Below, in pieces: positions 36,549 to 44,740 of a stretch of DNA of 64,000 nt. Both the position numbers and the translations under genes were made by a program. Positions within the stretch are counted from its first letter, which is position 1. Every line of letters begins with the position of its first letter. The notes below the pieces were generated by a model that made no database searches, was not told the DNA's origin, and saw nothing but the letters and a program-made list of their open reading frames with translations. This stretch comes from CAWIHS01 sp963836005 (GTDB lineage Bacteria > Pseudomonadota > Gammaproteobacteria > GRL18). The stretch lies in NCBI GenBank assembly GCA_963836005.1, contig CAWIHS010000001.1:372001-436000 (forward strand). Reading direction: 5' to 3'.

Positions 36549-37325
36549 ATGGATAATACTACTATCTGCTGGGTTGACCTGTCCGCTGGACAGCAAAAAC
36601 CCAGTCGTGTTTTCGGCACTATTTCACTGAAATATCATTGCTACTACCTGAAACCTAACGATTTATTATTTTCCGAAATAGAAAAAATTCAACCCACGGT
36701 GCTTGTGTTTGCCTATGACTCACCTTCATCCGAGTGTCTTTCTCTGCTTCAGAAAACCAAGAGCAACTACCCCTCGATCCCTATATTAATGGTAACAAAG
36801 ACCCATTCTGAAGCCCTGGCGATCTGGGCATTACGGACCCGGGTCTGGGACTACTTTGTCGAACCGGTATCTTTTACCGACTTCGATGATGCCATTATTA
36901 GAGTTTCCGGCTTAAAAGAGAAGAACAAACAGCGTAAAAGAGAAACGGTAACGAGGATCAACAGTAGCCCCTCCTTCAGAAATAAATCGGCCAGCAAGCA
37001 ACTCATATTGAAAGCTGAAGCGTATATTCAGAAAAATTATCAAAAAGATCTGACGGCAGCCGGAGTGGCCGAACAGGTTGGAATGAGCAGTTCTCATTTT
37101 AGCCGTCATTTTAACAGCTTCACCGGAGAAAGTTTTTGCAATTACTTATGGTCGATTCGTTTCGATAAGGCCAAATCAATGCTTATCGATCCCGAGGTCT
37201 CCATCACCAGTGTCTGTTATGAGATTGGATGTACGATCCCGCCTATTTTGCAAAAAAATTTCGAGACGATGGAATTGATATCGCCCTCCGAATTCCAGGC
37301 CCAGCTAAAACGGACAGCAAGTTAA
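36549..37325 (+). CDS. AraC-type regulator with pseudo-receiver, copy 1 (rewritten recognition segment)
   Basis: 258 residues from ATG 36549, which follows AGGA by 4 bases. The N-terminal ~120 residues have a CheY-like pattern (ILMVTKTHSEA, VWDYFVEPVSFTDF) but the aligned phospho-acceptor position is Ala in VLVFAYDSP and the usual Lys-Pro is Glu-Pro. The C-terminal AraC/XylS domain has its first HTH intact (LTAAGVAEQVGMSSSHFSRHF). In the second HTH copy 2 reads CDDPAYFAKKFRE; here a lost G near 37232 and an extra C near 37266 change it to CTIPPILQKNFET, after which the frame returns to MELISPSEF. The DNA-reading helix is therefore altered without truncation. Confidence 0.85.
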   Translation: MDNTTICWVDLSAGQQKPSRVFGTISLKYHCYYLKPNDLLFSEIEKIQPTVLVFAYDSPSSECLSLLQKTKSNYPSIPILMVTKTHSEALAIWALRTRVWDYFVEPVSFTDFDDAIIRVSGLKEKNKQRKRETVTRINSSPSFRNKSASKQLILKAEAYIQKNYQKDLTAAGVAEQVGMSSSHFSRHFNSFTGESFCNYLWSIRFDKAKSMLIDPEVSITSVCYEIGCTIPPILQKNFETMELISPSEFQAQLKRTAS

Positions 37326-37762
37326 TCATTACGATTGGAATCAGACTCACCTGCCTGCTCAAGTTGTGTGACTGGCGTAGTTTAATCCTCAGCGCTCTTT
37401 CTCAAAATATTTTCCTTACCATTAACCGTAAGAGTTATTCTATTTTTTCTGTTAAGGTCATTCTTATGGCGGAGAATGTCAATCATATATTTTTCTCTGA
37501 GATATAATAACCCCAGATAACAAAATTCAGGAGAATATTTTTTTTCCTGCAAACTTTGATATCTGTCGTTCTACATTATTACCAGCTCCTATCATTGTAT
37601 TGTCTATTTGCAAAGAATTATCGGAAAAAACATTGTCTGATGGTAAGCGAAGTGTCTTTAGAATATTATTTATTTCGCGGTTTCAAGTAAAAATCTGACA
37701 AGCCTGGCTTAATTAATATTGTAGTATTTAGACATTGTTGGCAAGGATTGGTATATAACTGG
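37326..37762. other. spacer between the two AraC copies
   Basis: 437 bases, A/T-rich, without a supported gene. TTTAGACATT occurs shortly before both copies (about 36511 and 37728), suggesting that part of the upstream region was duplicated as well. Confidence 0.4.
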
Positions 37763-38557
37763 ATGGAAATGGATAATACTACTATCTGCTGGGTTGACCT
37801 GTCCGCTGGACAGCAAAAACCCAGTCGTGTATTCGGCACTATTTCACTGAAATACAATTGCTACTACCTGAAACCTAACGATTTATTATTTTCAGAAATA
37901 GCAAAAATTCAGCCCACGGTGCTTGTGTTTGCCTATGACTCACCCACGTCAGAGCATCTTTCTCTGCTTCAGAAAACCAAGAGCAACTACCCCTCGATCC
38001 CTATATTAATGGTTACAAAGACCCATTCTGAAGCCCTGGCGATCTGGGCATTACGGACCCGGGTCTGGGACTACTTTGTCGAACCGGTATCTTTTACCGA
38101 CTTCGATGATGCCATTATTAGAGTTTCCGGCTTAAAAGAGAAGAACAGACAGCGTAAAAGAGAAACGGTAACGAGGATCAACAGTAGCCCCTCCTTCAGA
38201 AATAAATCGGCCAGCAAGCAACTCATATTGAAAGCCGAAACGTATATTCAGGAAAATTATCAAAAAGATCTGACGGCAGCCGGAGTGGCCGAACAGGTTG
38301 GAATGAGCAGTTCTCATTTTAGCCGTCATTTTAACAGCTTCACTGGAGAAAGTTTTTGCAATTACTTATGGTCGATTCGGGTCGATAAGGCCAAATCAAT
38401 GCTTATCGATCCCGAGGTCTCCATCACCAGTGTCTGTTATGAGGTTGGATGTGACGATCCCGCCTATTTTGCAAAAAAATTTCGAGAGATGGAATTGATA
38501 TCGCCCTCCGAATTCCAGAGCACTCTAGCATTGACCAAAGAAAATTATTCAGCCTGA
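37763..38557 (+). CDS. AraC-type regulator with pseudo-receiver, copy 2 (intact)
   Basis: 264 residues. DNA is nearly identical to copy 1 from the ATGGATAATACT start to the SPSEFQ codons, with about ten amino-acid differences apart from the rewritten segment. The second HTH is canonical here (YEVGCDDPAYFAKKFREM). The N-terminus shows the same receiver-like fold with no phospho-Asp. Two ATGs (37763, 37769) are possible; no strong ribosome binding site separates them. The C-termini diverge after SPSEFQ, marking the end of the duplication. Target genes are unknown; genes next to them are mobile or toxin-antitoxin. Confidence 0.9.
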   Translation: MEMDNTTICWVDLSAGQQKPSRVFGTISLKYNCYYLKPNDLLFSEIAKIQPTVLVFAYDSPTSEHLSLLQKTKSNYPSIPILMVTKTHSEALAIWALRTRVWDYFVEPVSFTDFDDAIIRVSGLKEKNRQRKRETVTRINSSPSFRNKSASKQLILKAETYIQENYQKDLTAAGVAEQVGMSSSHFSRHFNSFTGESFCNYLWSIRVDKAKSMLIDPEVSITSVCYEVGCDDPAYFAKKFREMELISPSEFQSTLALTKENYSA

Positions 38558-38621
38558 TTTCTCATTAATAAATTTTCACACGGCTGATGCCACACAATCT
38601 ATTCTTTTAAAGGGGTCAATA

Positions 38622-38695
38622 AAGGGATCAAATCTAACATTATACTATTAATAGTAAAGTAAAGGGGTCAAATCTAACATTATACTATTAATGAT
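38622..38695. repeat. duplicated left end of the RAYT element
   Basis: GGGATCAAATCTAACATTATACTATTAAT and GGGGTCAAATCTAACATTATACTATTAAT stand 40 bases apart. An imperfect inverse (AGGGGTCAAGTCTAACTATTTACAC) closes the element at 39727-39752. Confidence 0.65.
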
Positions 38696-39646
38696 GATAT
38701 TGTTTGATTTACCAATTTTTTTGTCCTCTTATCTTCTTTCATCCGTACCTTAAGTCGACTTATTGTCGTCGATACTGTCGCATATCTCGCCAGTCCAAAA
38801 AATTTAGCAATTTCTGCAAGCCTGTAACCTCCCATTTCCTGACATAGATACATGGCGACCCACCTGGGTATATTTTCCTGCCCCCTACCCCGGGTCGCTT
38901 TTAAAATAGAGCCCGGTGTGGCATCAAATTTTTCAGCTACCGCTGTAACAATTGTATCCACGGGTAAATTCGAAATATGCCGACTTTTTCGAGTGATCTC
39001 TTCATCATCACTTTTTATTGAATAAGCCCATTCTCTAAAACTATCACTCCCCAGAACGGTCATCATATTCTTTTTACCATAGAACTGTGCCAGTTCTTCA
39101 TCAACTCCTTGCTCAACAAAAGATTGATATCCGCTATATCGATCAGGCTGATGATTAAACTGTTTTAGGATCTCATTTCGATTTAACCACTTTTGTGGAG
39201 CCATCCTATTTATATAAGATGGATAGCTTGACCACCGATAATCCGCTATAGCCTCGATTATATTGGCTTCAACTGGATTTTTATGGATGTACCGCGACAA
39301 TTGGAGCTGATAACTGTCTTCTTCCCACGAGTATTGCTTTATACCGTCCTCTAAACAAAGCACCATCTGATTTTTTTAAGCGATTATAGCGCTGTGTATA
39401 CACACCACCAATATGACGCATTGCCCGGGTTAGATTTCCCTGGGGTGTTTTTATTAATAAATGATAATGGTTTCCCATCAAACAATAGCATAATATTTCA
39501 ATTCCAAACCTTTCGTGTGCTTCAAAGAGGCATTGCAAAAACGCTGCATAATATTCCTCGCCATGAAATATCAATTGATGATCCCTTCCACGGTTCATAA
39601 CATGGTAGTAGGCATTTTCATATTCTATTCTTAGAGGTCTTGCCAT
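38680..39646 (-). pseudogene. RAYT (REP-associated, Y1) transposase, one-base frameshift
   Basis: The N-terminal 112 codons carry the Y1 transposase signature: MARPLRIEYENAYYHVMNRG, then the HUH pair in YCLMGNHYHLLIKTP and RAMRHIGGVYTQRYNR with the catalytic Tyr. At a GGG near 39327 the frame breaks; with GG it reads AILVEEDSYQLQLSRYIHKNPVEAN and continues 220 residues to the end. The C-terminus has a DnaA-like helix-turn-helix (VAMYLCQEMGGYRLAEIAKF). The full protein would be about 320 residues. Such enzymes act on palindromic REP sequences. Confidence 0.88.
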
Positions 39647-39854
39647 AACTGCTGATGACGACTATGCGATTTATGGGTAACTTAACTATCTGTTTTTCTC
39701 CTTAGAGTTTATACAAGATCATGCTAAGTGTAAATAGTTAGACTTGACCCCTGTTATCGTGGTACCTACACCTTACTGATTGAATGAATATTGAAGTTTA
39801 CTGCTTATTTATACATGTACTTGTATAAATAATATAAAGCTCTATAATTAAGAC

Positions 39855-40184
39855 ATGAAGAAAATAATTTTTGCTGGAAGATCCTTAGATACCATTAAAA
39901 TTTTTCCAAATAAAGCAAGAAGAGAGGCGGGTTTTCAATTAGACAAGATTCAACAAGGTGAAAATCCAACTAATTGGAAACCCATGCCCAGTATTGGTTC
40001 TGGCGTTCAAGAAATAAGAATCAGTGAAAGTGAAGATATATATCGCATCATTTATCTCGCAAAATTTGAAGAGGCAGTCTATGTTTTACATGCCTTTCAG
40101 AAAAAGACATATAAAACCAGCAAGCCAGATCTCGAAACAGCCAGGAAATCCTACAAGAAAATTTTAGAGGAACGCAAACAATGA
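39855..40184 (+). CDS. HigB/RelE-superfamily toxin (Gp49 type)
   Basis: 109 residues with the phage Gp49-like HigB pattern: FPNKARREAGFQLDKIQQGENPTNWKPMPSIGSGVQEIRI, then YRIIYLAKFEEAVYVLHAFQKKT with the terminal basic/His residues used by RelE-fold ribonucleases. The next gene overlaps by 4 bases (ATGA) and encodes an HTH antitoxin; toxin-first order is usual for higBA. It probably cleaves mRNA at the ribosome. Confidence 0.88.
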   Translation: MKKIIFAGRSLDTIKIFPNKARREAGFQLDKIQQGENPTNWKPMPSIGSGVQEIRISESEDIYRIIYLAKFEEAVYVLHAFQKKTYKTSKPDLETARKSYKKILEERKQ

Positions 40185-40459
40185 GTAACTTACAAAGTTT
40201 TAATAGTGTTTGGGACGCTCTGGAAGATGATCCCATTATTGCTGAAAATATGAAGCTCCGTTCAGCCCTGTTGATGGCCATCACAAAAAATATTAAAGCC
40301 AGAGATATCAATCAAAATGAGGTGGCTAAAATGTTACAAATTACCCAACCTAGAGTCAGTGCCTTAATGAAAGGGAAGATCGAGAATTTTCGTTTAGATA
40401 CTTTGGTAAATCTCGCTCATAGACTGGGCTTACATGTCAATATGCAGATAGCAGCATAA
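40181..40459 (+). CDS. HigA-like XRE-family antitoxin
   Basis: 92 residues with one Cro/CI-type helix-turn-helix (INQNEVAKMLQITQPRVSALMKGKIENFRLDTL) at about 45-77. Its start overlaps the toxin stop, giving coupled translation. It should neutralise the toxin and repress the shared promoter, likely in 39780-39850. Both genes are intact while a VapBC pair nearby is degraded. Confidence 0.88.
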   Translation: MSNLQSFNSVWDALEDDPIIAENMKLRSALLMAITKNIKARDINQNEVAKMLQITQPRVSALMKGKIENFRLDTLVNLAHRLGLHVNMQIAA

Positions 40460-40724
40460 ACTCATCTCTTTACATCAAAGCTACAAGCCAAAGTACCTGG
40501 TCTTGCATTGTGTGATGCCGAATTTGAAGATGGTTAAGTAAATTTGTTCAGGTTTATGCTACATATTATTTTTTGCAATTACATCTCATTTGGTTGGTTC
40601 TATTCTTAGAGCATCGTTTTTGGGCTAAAAACTGGGGTTCTAAGCCAAAAAACGGATGCCTATTAGAACATTAACTTCACATAATCAATTAGTTAGCTTG
40701 GTCCGACACCCCATTCCATTGAAT
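40460..40724. other. intergenic stretch with a long imperfect palindrome
   Basis: No gene. TTCTATTCTTAGAGCATCGTTTTTGGGCT (40598) is answered by AGCCAAAAAACGGATGCCTATTAGAA (to 40668) around a 15-base centre. The hairpin lies 0.8 kb from the RAYT gene and could be one of its REP-type substrates; that link is inference. Confidence 0.4.
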
Positions 40725-40932
40725 CTGCATAATATTCCTCGCCATGAAATATCAATTGATGATCCCTTCCACGGTTCATAACATGGTAGTAGGCATTTTC
40801 ATATTCTATTCTTAGAGGTCTTGCCATAACTGCTGATGACGACTATGCGATTTATGGGTAACTTAACTATCTGTTTTTCTCCTTAGAGTTTATACAAGAT
40901 TATGCTAAGTGTAAATAGTTAGACTGACCCCT
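40725..40932 (-). mobile_element. remnant of a second RAYT element (5' end only)
   Basis: About 208 bases are nearly identical to 39544-39752: the first 34 codons of the transposase, its leader, and the outer end GACCCCT. The rest of the gene is absent. It abuts the truncated vapC, suggesting an insertion followed by deletion. Confidence 0.85.
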
Positions 40933-40939
40933 ATTTTCA

Positions 40940-41149
40940 GGATCAAATCGTCAATAATGATAGAAAATCCAGCAATTGATTGAATCTTTTCTGTTTATCT
41001 TTTTTGCACTCAGCTCAATACCATATTGGAGTTCTGCATAAACAATGCTAGAAATATGAATATCTTCAAACATCTGAAATTTTTTTAACACCGAATCGGG
41101 ATGCTTTTTTTAGAATGTAAATGCAAATGTTTGTATCAAGCATAAACAT
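40940..41149 (-). pseudogene. VapC-like PIN-domain toxin, truncated and frameshifted
   Basis: It starts MFMLDTNICIYILKK with the first PIN Asp. It then needs a frame change to read HPDSVLKKFQMFEDIHISS and IVYAELQYGIELSAKK, typical VapC, and another after KK. The sequence ends at the RAYT remnant, so the C-terminal acidic residues are missing. It is inactive. Confidence 0.75.
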
Positions 41150-41387
41150 TAAAGAAATCCCTTTCCTGAGGCTTATCATTATCTCTTTGTGCTAGATAAT
41201 CATCATCGAATACACTGCGCCTTCATTAAAAAACTGCTTCCATGATGGTTTTTTCTCGCTTAGTAATAATTTTATTTCCAAGTCTTTGTATATAAACTTC
41301 TTTATTACCTTCAAAGCGGAACTCTTTAGGTAATCTGACAGCCTGACTCTGGCCATTCATGAATAACTGTGCGGTTATTGTAGACAT
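41136..41387 (-). pseudogene. VapB-like antitoxin with two indels
   Basis: ATG 41387 opens AQLFMNGQSQAVRLPKEF, then EVYIQRLGNKIITKRE, the swapped-hairpin (AbrB-type) DNA-binding part of VapB. An A6 run near 41242 (A5 restores frame) brings in an early stop; the proper frame continues KPSWKQFFNEGA and, after a second shift, FDDDYLAQRDNDKPQERDFF, the toxin-binding tail. Net length is still a multiple of three. It overlaps the vapC start as in intact operons. Confidence 0.75.
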
Positions 41388-41482
41388 GATACCCCCTTAA
41401 TTAATATATACTTTATAATATGGATCAAACCAAACATAAGACCATAGCAGATCAAATACTGTAAATATGTAAGAAGTAAGCG

Positions 41483-42160
41483 TTAATTGCTTTTGCTCAG
41501 CATGTTTAAATATTCTTCATGGGCGGCCAATTCCGCTGCTGATGCTAGATGTACAAACACTTGCCCTTCTTCTGCATTGAGCCGCCTGATGGTTTCAGTA
41601 CCACCCGTACCCGTCGCTGAATCATCCAGACTCAGGTGCGTCTGCCCTCCCGTCATTGCCAGATAGACATCCGCCAGAATTTCCGAGTCCAGCAATGCTC
41701 CATGCAGATCACGGTTACTATTATCAACACCGTATCGCTTACACAAAGCATCCAGTGTATTTCTTTGGCCAGGGTGTAATTCCCTGGCCATGGCTAAACT
41801 ATCCAGCACAGAGCAATAATCATCAATCCTGCCGATTTTATTTTTCAGCAGCTTGAATTCGTGGTTAATAAATCCTACATCAAAAGGCGCATTGTGGATG
41901 ATGAGTTCACCGCCCCGGACAAATTGCAGAAAATCATCGCAGATATCAGCAAATACAGGTTTATCTTCAAGAAATTCATTGGTAATGCCGTGGATTTCAA
42001 TGGCCCCATCATCTACGATGCGTTCAGGATTAATATACTGATGATAGGTTTTTCCCGACAGTTTTCGATCAATCAGTTCCACACAGCCAATTTCTATGAT
42101 CCGGTGCCCTTCCCGGGGTTCCAGTCCTGTCGTTTCTGTATCCAGTACGATTTGTCTCAT
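41483..42160 (-). CDS. dnaQ: DNA polymerase III epsilon subunit (proofreading exonuclease)
   Basis: A 225-residue 3'-5' exonuclease of the DEDDh type. Exo I is VLDTETTGLEPREGHRI at the N-terminus, Exo II HNAPFDVGFINHEF, and Exo III HGALLDSEILADVYLAMTGG with the general-base His. The C-terminal tail binds the alpha subunit. rnhA lies 50 bases upstream on the same strand (in E. coli dnaQ is adjacent to rnhA but divergent). Confidence 0.96.
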   Translation of the reverse strand: MRQIVLDTETTGLEPREGHRIIEIGCVELIDRKLSGKTYHQYINPERIVDDGAIEIHGITNEFLEDKPVFADICDDFLQFVRGGELIIHNAPFDVGFINHEFKLLKNKIGRIDDYCSVLDSLAMARELHPGQRNTLDALCKRYGVDNSNRDLHGALLDSEILADVYLAMTGGQTHLSLDDSATGTGGTETIRRLNAEEGQVFVHLASAAELAAHEEYLNMLSKSN

Positions 42161-42210
42161 ATCACCTGCCTTATCATTCCTGTCTTATAATTGCTGTCTT
42201 AACTCATGCT

Positions 42211-42651
42211 TCATAACGCATCGATCCCCTGATTGGCCAGTTCATCTGCCCTTTCATTTTCAGGATGACCTGAATGGCCTTTAACCCAGTGCCAGCTTAT
42301 GTTGTGCTTTTGATTTAATGCGTCCAGTTTTTTCCATAAATCAGCGTTTTTCACAGGTTGTTTACTGGACGTTTTCCAGTCACGTTTTTTCCAGTTACCC
42401 ATCCATTCAGTGATACCTTTGCGCACATACTGGGAATCGGTGGTTAGAACCACTTCACAGGGACGCTTTAATTGTGACAAAGCTTCTATAGCCGCAGTCA
42501 TTTCCATGCGATTATTGGTAGTTTCCATTTCACCGCCATAAAGTTCCTTGTCTCTATCTTTAAAGCGCATCAGGGCTCCCCAGCCTCCGCGACCTGGATT
42601 ACCTCTGCAGGCACCATCGGTAAAAATGTATACGTTCTGATCGTTATCCAT
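42211..42651 (-). CDS. rnhA: ribonuclease HI
   Basis: 146 residues from ATG 42651. The four metal-binding acidic residues are visible: FTDGACRGNPG, GGEMETTNNRMEM, TTDSQYVRKG and ENERADELANQG. The basic protrusion GNWKKRDWKTSSKQPVKN is present as in E. coli. It removes RNA from RNA-DNA hybrids. An upstream in-frame ATG at 42762 would add 37 residues overlapping the previous gene and is less likely. Confidence 0.95.
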   Translation of the reverse strand: MDNDQNVYIFTDGACRGNPGRGGWGALMRFKDRDKELYGGEMETTNNRMEMTAAIEALSQLKRPCEVVLTTDSQYVRKGITEWMGNWKKRDWKTSSKQPVKNADLWKKLDALNQKHNISWHWVKGHSGHPENERADELANQGIDAL

Positions 42652-42691
42652 CGTGTTTTGATTGTGTTGAAATTCTATTGTTAGAAGGTAA

Positions 42692-43582
42692 CTATGACCC
42701 GGTGTTAGTTTTTTTCGCTGCAAGAGTTGCGTTTTTATAACCCGCTGTAGGTTCCGCCACATCAGAGCCTATCAGGTTTTTACTGAACTTCCATTTTGGC
42801 CTGATTGGTGTCAGGGTTGACACTCTTTTGGTGGCAACAATCTGATAGGTCCCTGCTCTCATCGGCCAGATTCTGTTTCCCGCCTGTTCCATGAACTCTA
42901 ACCTGGCCAACAGCCTGGCATTTTGCACCGGCGGCCGGTAAAAAGACTCATTCACGGCCTCGACATCAAAGCCGAGCAATTGCAGCCAGTCAGTCAAGCG
43001 TTTCTGAGAGATTAAATGACCGCAGGATGCTATTGGCACCTGTGTGCCGGAAACCAGTTGCCTGATTTCCGCGTATTTATGCCATAATCCCCATAAGCTA
43101 AAAGGATTGAATCCCAGAATAACCACTTTGCCTTCAGCCACCAGTATTCTCTCAGCCTCGCGCAATATCTGATGCGGATACGGCTCAAACTCAAGGGTAT
43201 GAGGCAGTAACACCACATCAACTGAATCACTTTGCACTGATAGTGCTTCAAAAGAAGTCATTGAAGCCGCAAAGGTGCTGATATGTTGAATATTTAGTTC
43301 AGACTCAAAAACAAATTGATCAAGCGTTCTGGATTGAGTACCAAGATTTCCATACCCTAAACACCCCAACTGTACTAAATGATAACCAAACATCGAATCG
43401 AGCAACTGATCCAGGCTGGATTTTTCGGCCGAAAAAAGAGCCTGTCCCAACTCAGATTGATACCAGTGACGGGCCAGCAGCCAGGGATTTTCAGGATGCT
43501 TTCTTTTGCGTGGATTTTGGCCTGGTACCTTGTGAGAAAAGTTAATTTTGTCATGAAACAATTTATCATCAGGTTTATTCAT
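42692..43582 (-). CDS. class I SAM-dependent methyltransferase, YafS-like
   Basis: 296 residues. The central methyltransferase-11 core is recognisable (VQLGCLGYGNLG as a weak motif I, SVDVVLLPHTLEFEPYPHQILREAERILVAEGKVVILGFNPFSLWG). Its position between gloB and rnhA is that of yafS. Motif I lacks the usual Asp/Gly-rich form (GxGxG is reduced to GCLGYGNLG), as seen in this family. Substrate unknown. Its start is 31 bases from the divergent gloB start, so the promoters overlap. Confidence 0.88.
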   Translation of the reverse strand: MNKPDDKLFHDKINFSHKVPGQNPRKRKHPENPWLLARHWYQSELGQALFSAEKSSLDQLLDSMFGYHLVQLGCLGYGNLGTQSRTLDQFVFESELNIQHISTFAASMTSFEALSVQSDSVDVVLLPHTLEFEPYPHQILREAERILVAEGKVVILGFNPFSLWGLWHKYAEIRQLVSGTQVPIASCGHLISQKRLTDWLQLLGFDVEAVNESFYRPPVQNARLLARLEFMEQAGNRIWPMRAGTYQIVATKRVSTLTPIRPKWKFSKNLIGSDVAEPTAGYKNATLAAKKTNTGS

Positions 43583-43613
43583 ATCACCAGCAGATTTATG
43601 TCATAATTACACG

Positions 43614-44405
43614 ATGAAGACAGCACAAGTTACTTATGTTCCGGCCTTTGATGATAATTATATCTGGTTTATTCATGGTTTACCTGAAATACAGGCAGAA
43701 AAGCAGATCATTATCGTCGATCCCGGTGATGAAGATCCCGTTATAGAGGCCATTTTAACCCATAACTATGAGCCTCAGGCCATTTTTGTTACCCACCACC
43801 ATGGTGATCATACCGGCGGTATTACAGAACTGGTCAAACGATATCAGCTCCCCGTCTATGGCCCCGCCGGAGAAAATATACCTGAAATCACCTGCCCACT
43901 GGCAGAACCGCAAACTATCACCATCCCATCAATGGGACTGGAATTCAAAATTCTGGATGTGCCCGGTCATACCAGAGGCCATATCGCTTATTATAATGAT
44001 CGACAGCTTTTTATTGGCGATACGCTGTTTGCAGGCGGCTGCGGTCGTTTATTCGAAGGCACAGCCGAGCAAATGCACGATTCTCTAAGTAAGTTGCTCA
44101 CTCTTTCAGATGAGACTTTAGTCTATTGTGCGCATGAATATACTGAGGCTAATTTAAATTTTGCCCTGCATGTCGAAGCGGAAAATCCCGTTTTACTCAA
44201 ACGTATTGCAGACACCAGGCACTTGCGGAAACAGCAACGCCCTACCGTGCCCTCAGTGTTAAAACTGGAAAAACAAACCAACCCCTTTTTGCGTTTTGAC
44301 CATCCTGCCGTTAAATCAGCTGCAGAAAAATTCTCCGGACATTCGCTAAACACTCCGGCAGAGGTCTTTAAAACGGTTAGATACTGGAAAGATACCCTGG
44401 ATTAA
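43614..44405 (+). CDS. gloB: hydroxyacylglutathione hydrolase (glyoxalase II)
   Basis: 263 residues with the metallo-beta-lactamase fold. The binuclear metal motif is VTHHHGDHTGG, followed by PGHTRGHIAYY, IGDTLFAGGCGRLFEG and VYCAHEYTEANLNFA. The C-terminal glutathione-binding domain ends the protein (NPFLRFDHPAVKSA). It hydrolyses S-lactoylglutathione in methylglyoxal detoxification. Transcribed away from the yafS-like gene. Confidence 0.96.
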   Translation: MKTAQVTYVPAFDDNYIWFIHGLPEIQAEKQIIIVDPGDEDPVIEAILTHNYEPQAIFVTHHHGDHTGGITELVKRYQLPVYGPAGENIPEITCPLAEPQTITIPSMGLEFKILDVPGHTRGHIAYYNDRQLFIGDTLFAGGCGRLFEGTAEQMHDSLSKLLTLSDETLVYCAHEYTEANLNFALHVEAENPVLLKRIADTRHLRKQQRPTVPSVLKLEKQTNPFLRFDHPAVKSAAEKFSGHSLNTPAEVFKTVRYWKDTLD

Positions 44406-44740
44406 CAGACATCACAGATACACTTCTTCAGCAGATAAATTTCAGAGTCATACAAACTGCGGCCAGGCGTCAACATGGGCGCTATGCTGGACGTTGCCAC
44501 AGGTGTCCTCACATCCTGATTAAATTGCTTTTAATTTCCTCACTGTCGCACATTTTGTGTATCATTTGCTCACTACCTGCAATAACGGCTGAAAACTCGT
44601 GTAAATCAGTCTTTTCTGTCAGAACCCCCTGAAATTAACTGATAGATGTGCTATAACTACTTGCCCAATTGATAGTTTTATTGTTTCATAGATAACAAGT
44701 AATTAATAACTGAACCATTATATAACTGTTGGCATTAGAT
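44406..44740. other. intergenic region between gloB and mltD
   Basis: No gene is seen in 335 bases. The last 60 bases are A/T-rich and probably contain the mltD promoter. No terminator with a clear T-run follows gloB. Confidence 0.4.
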
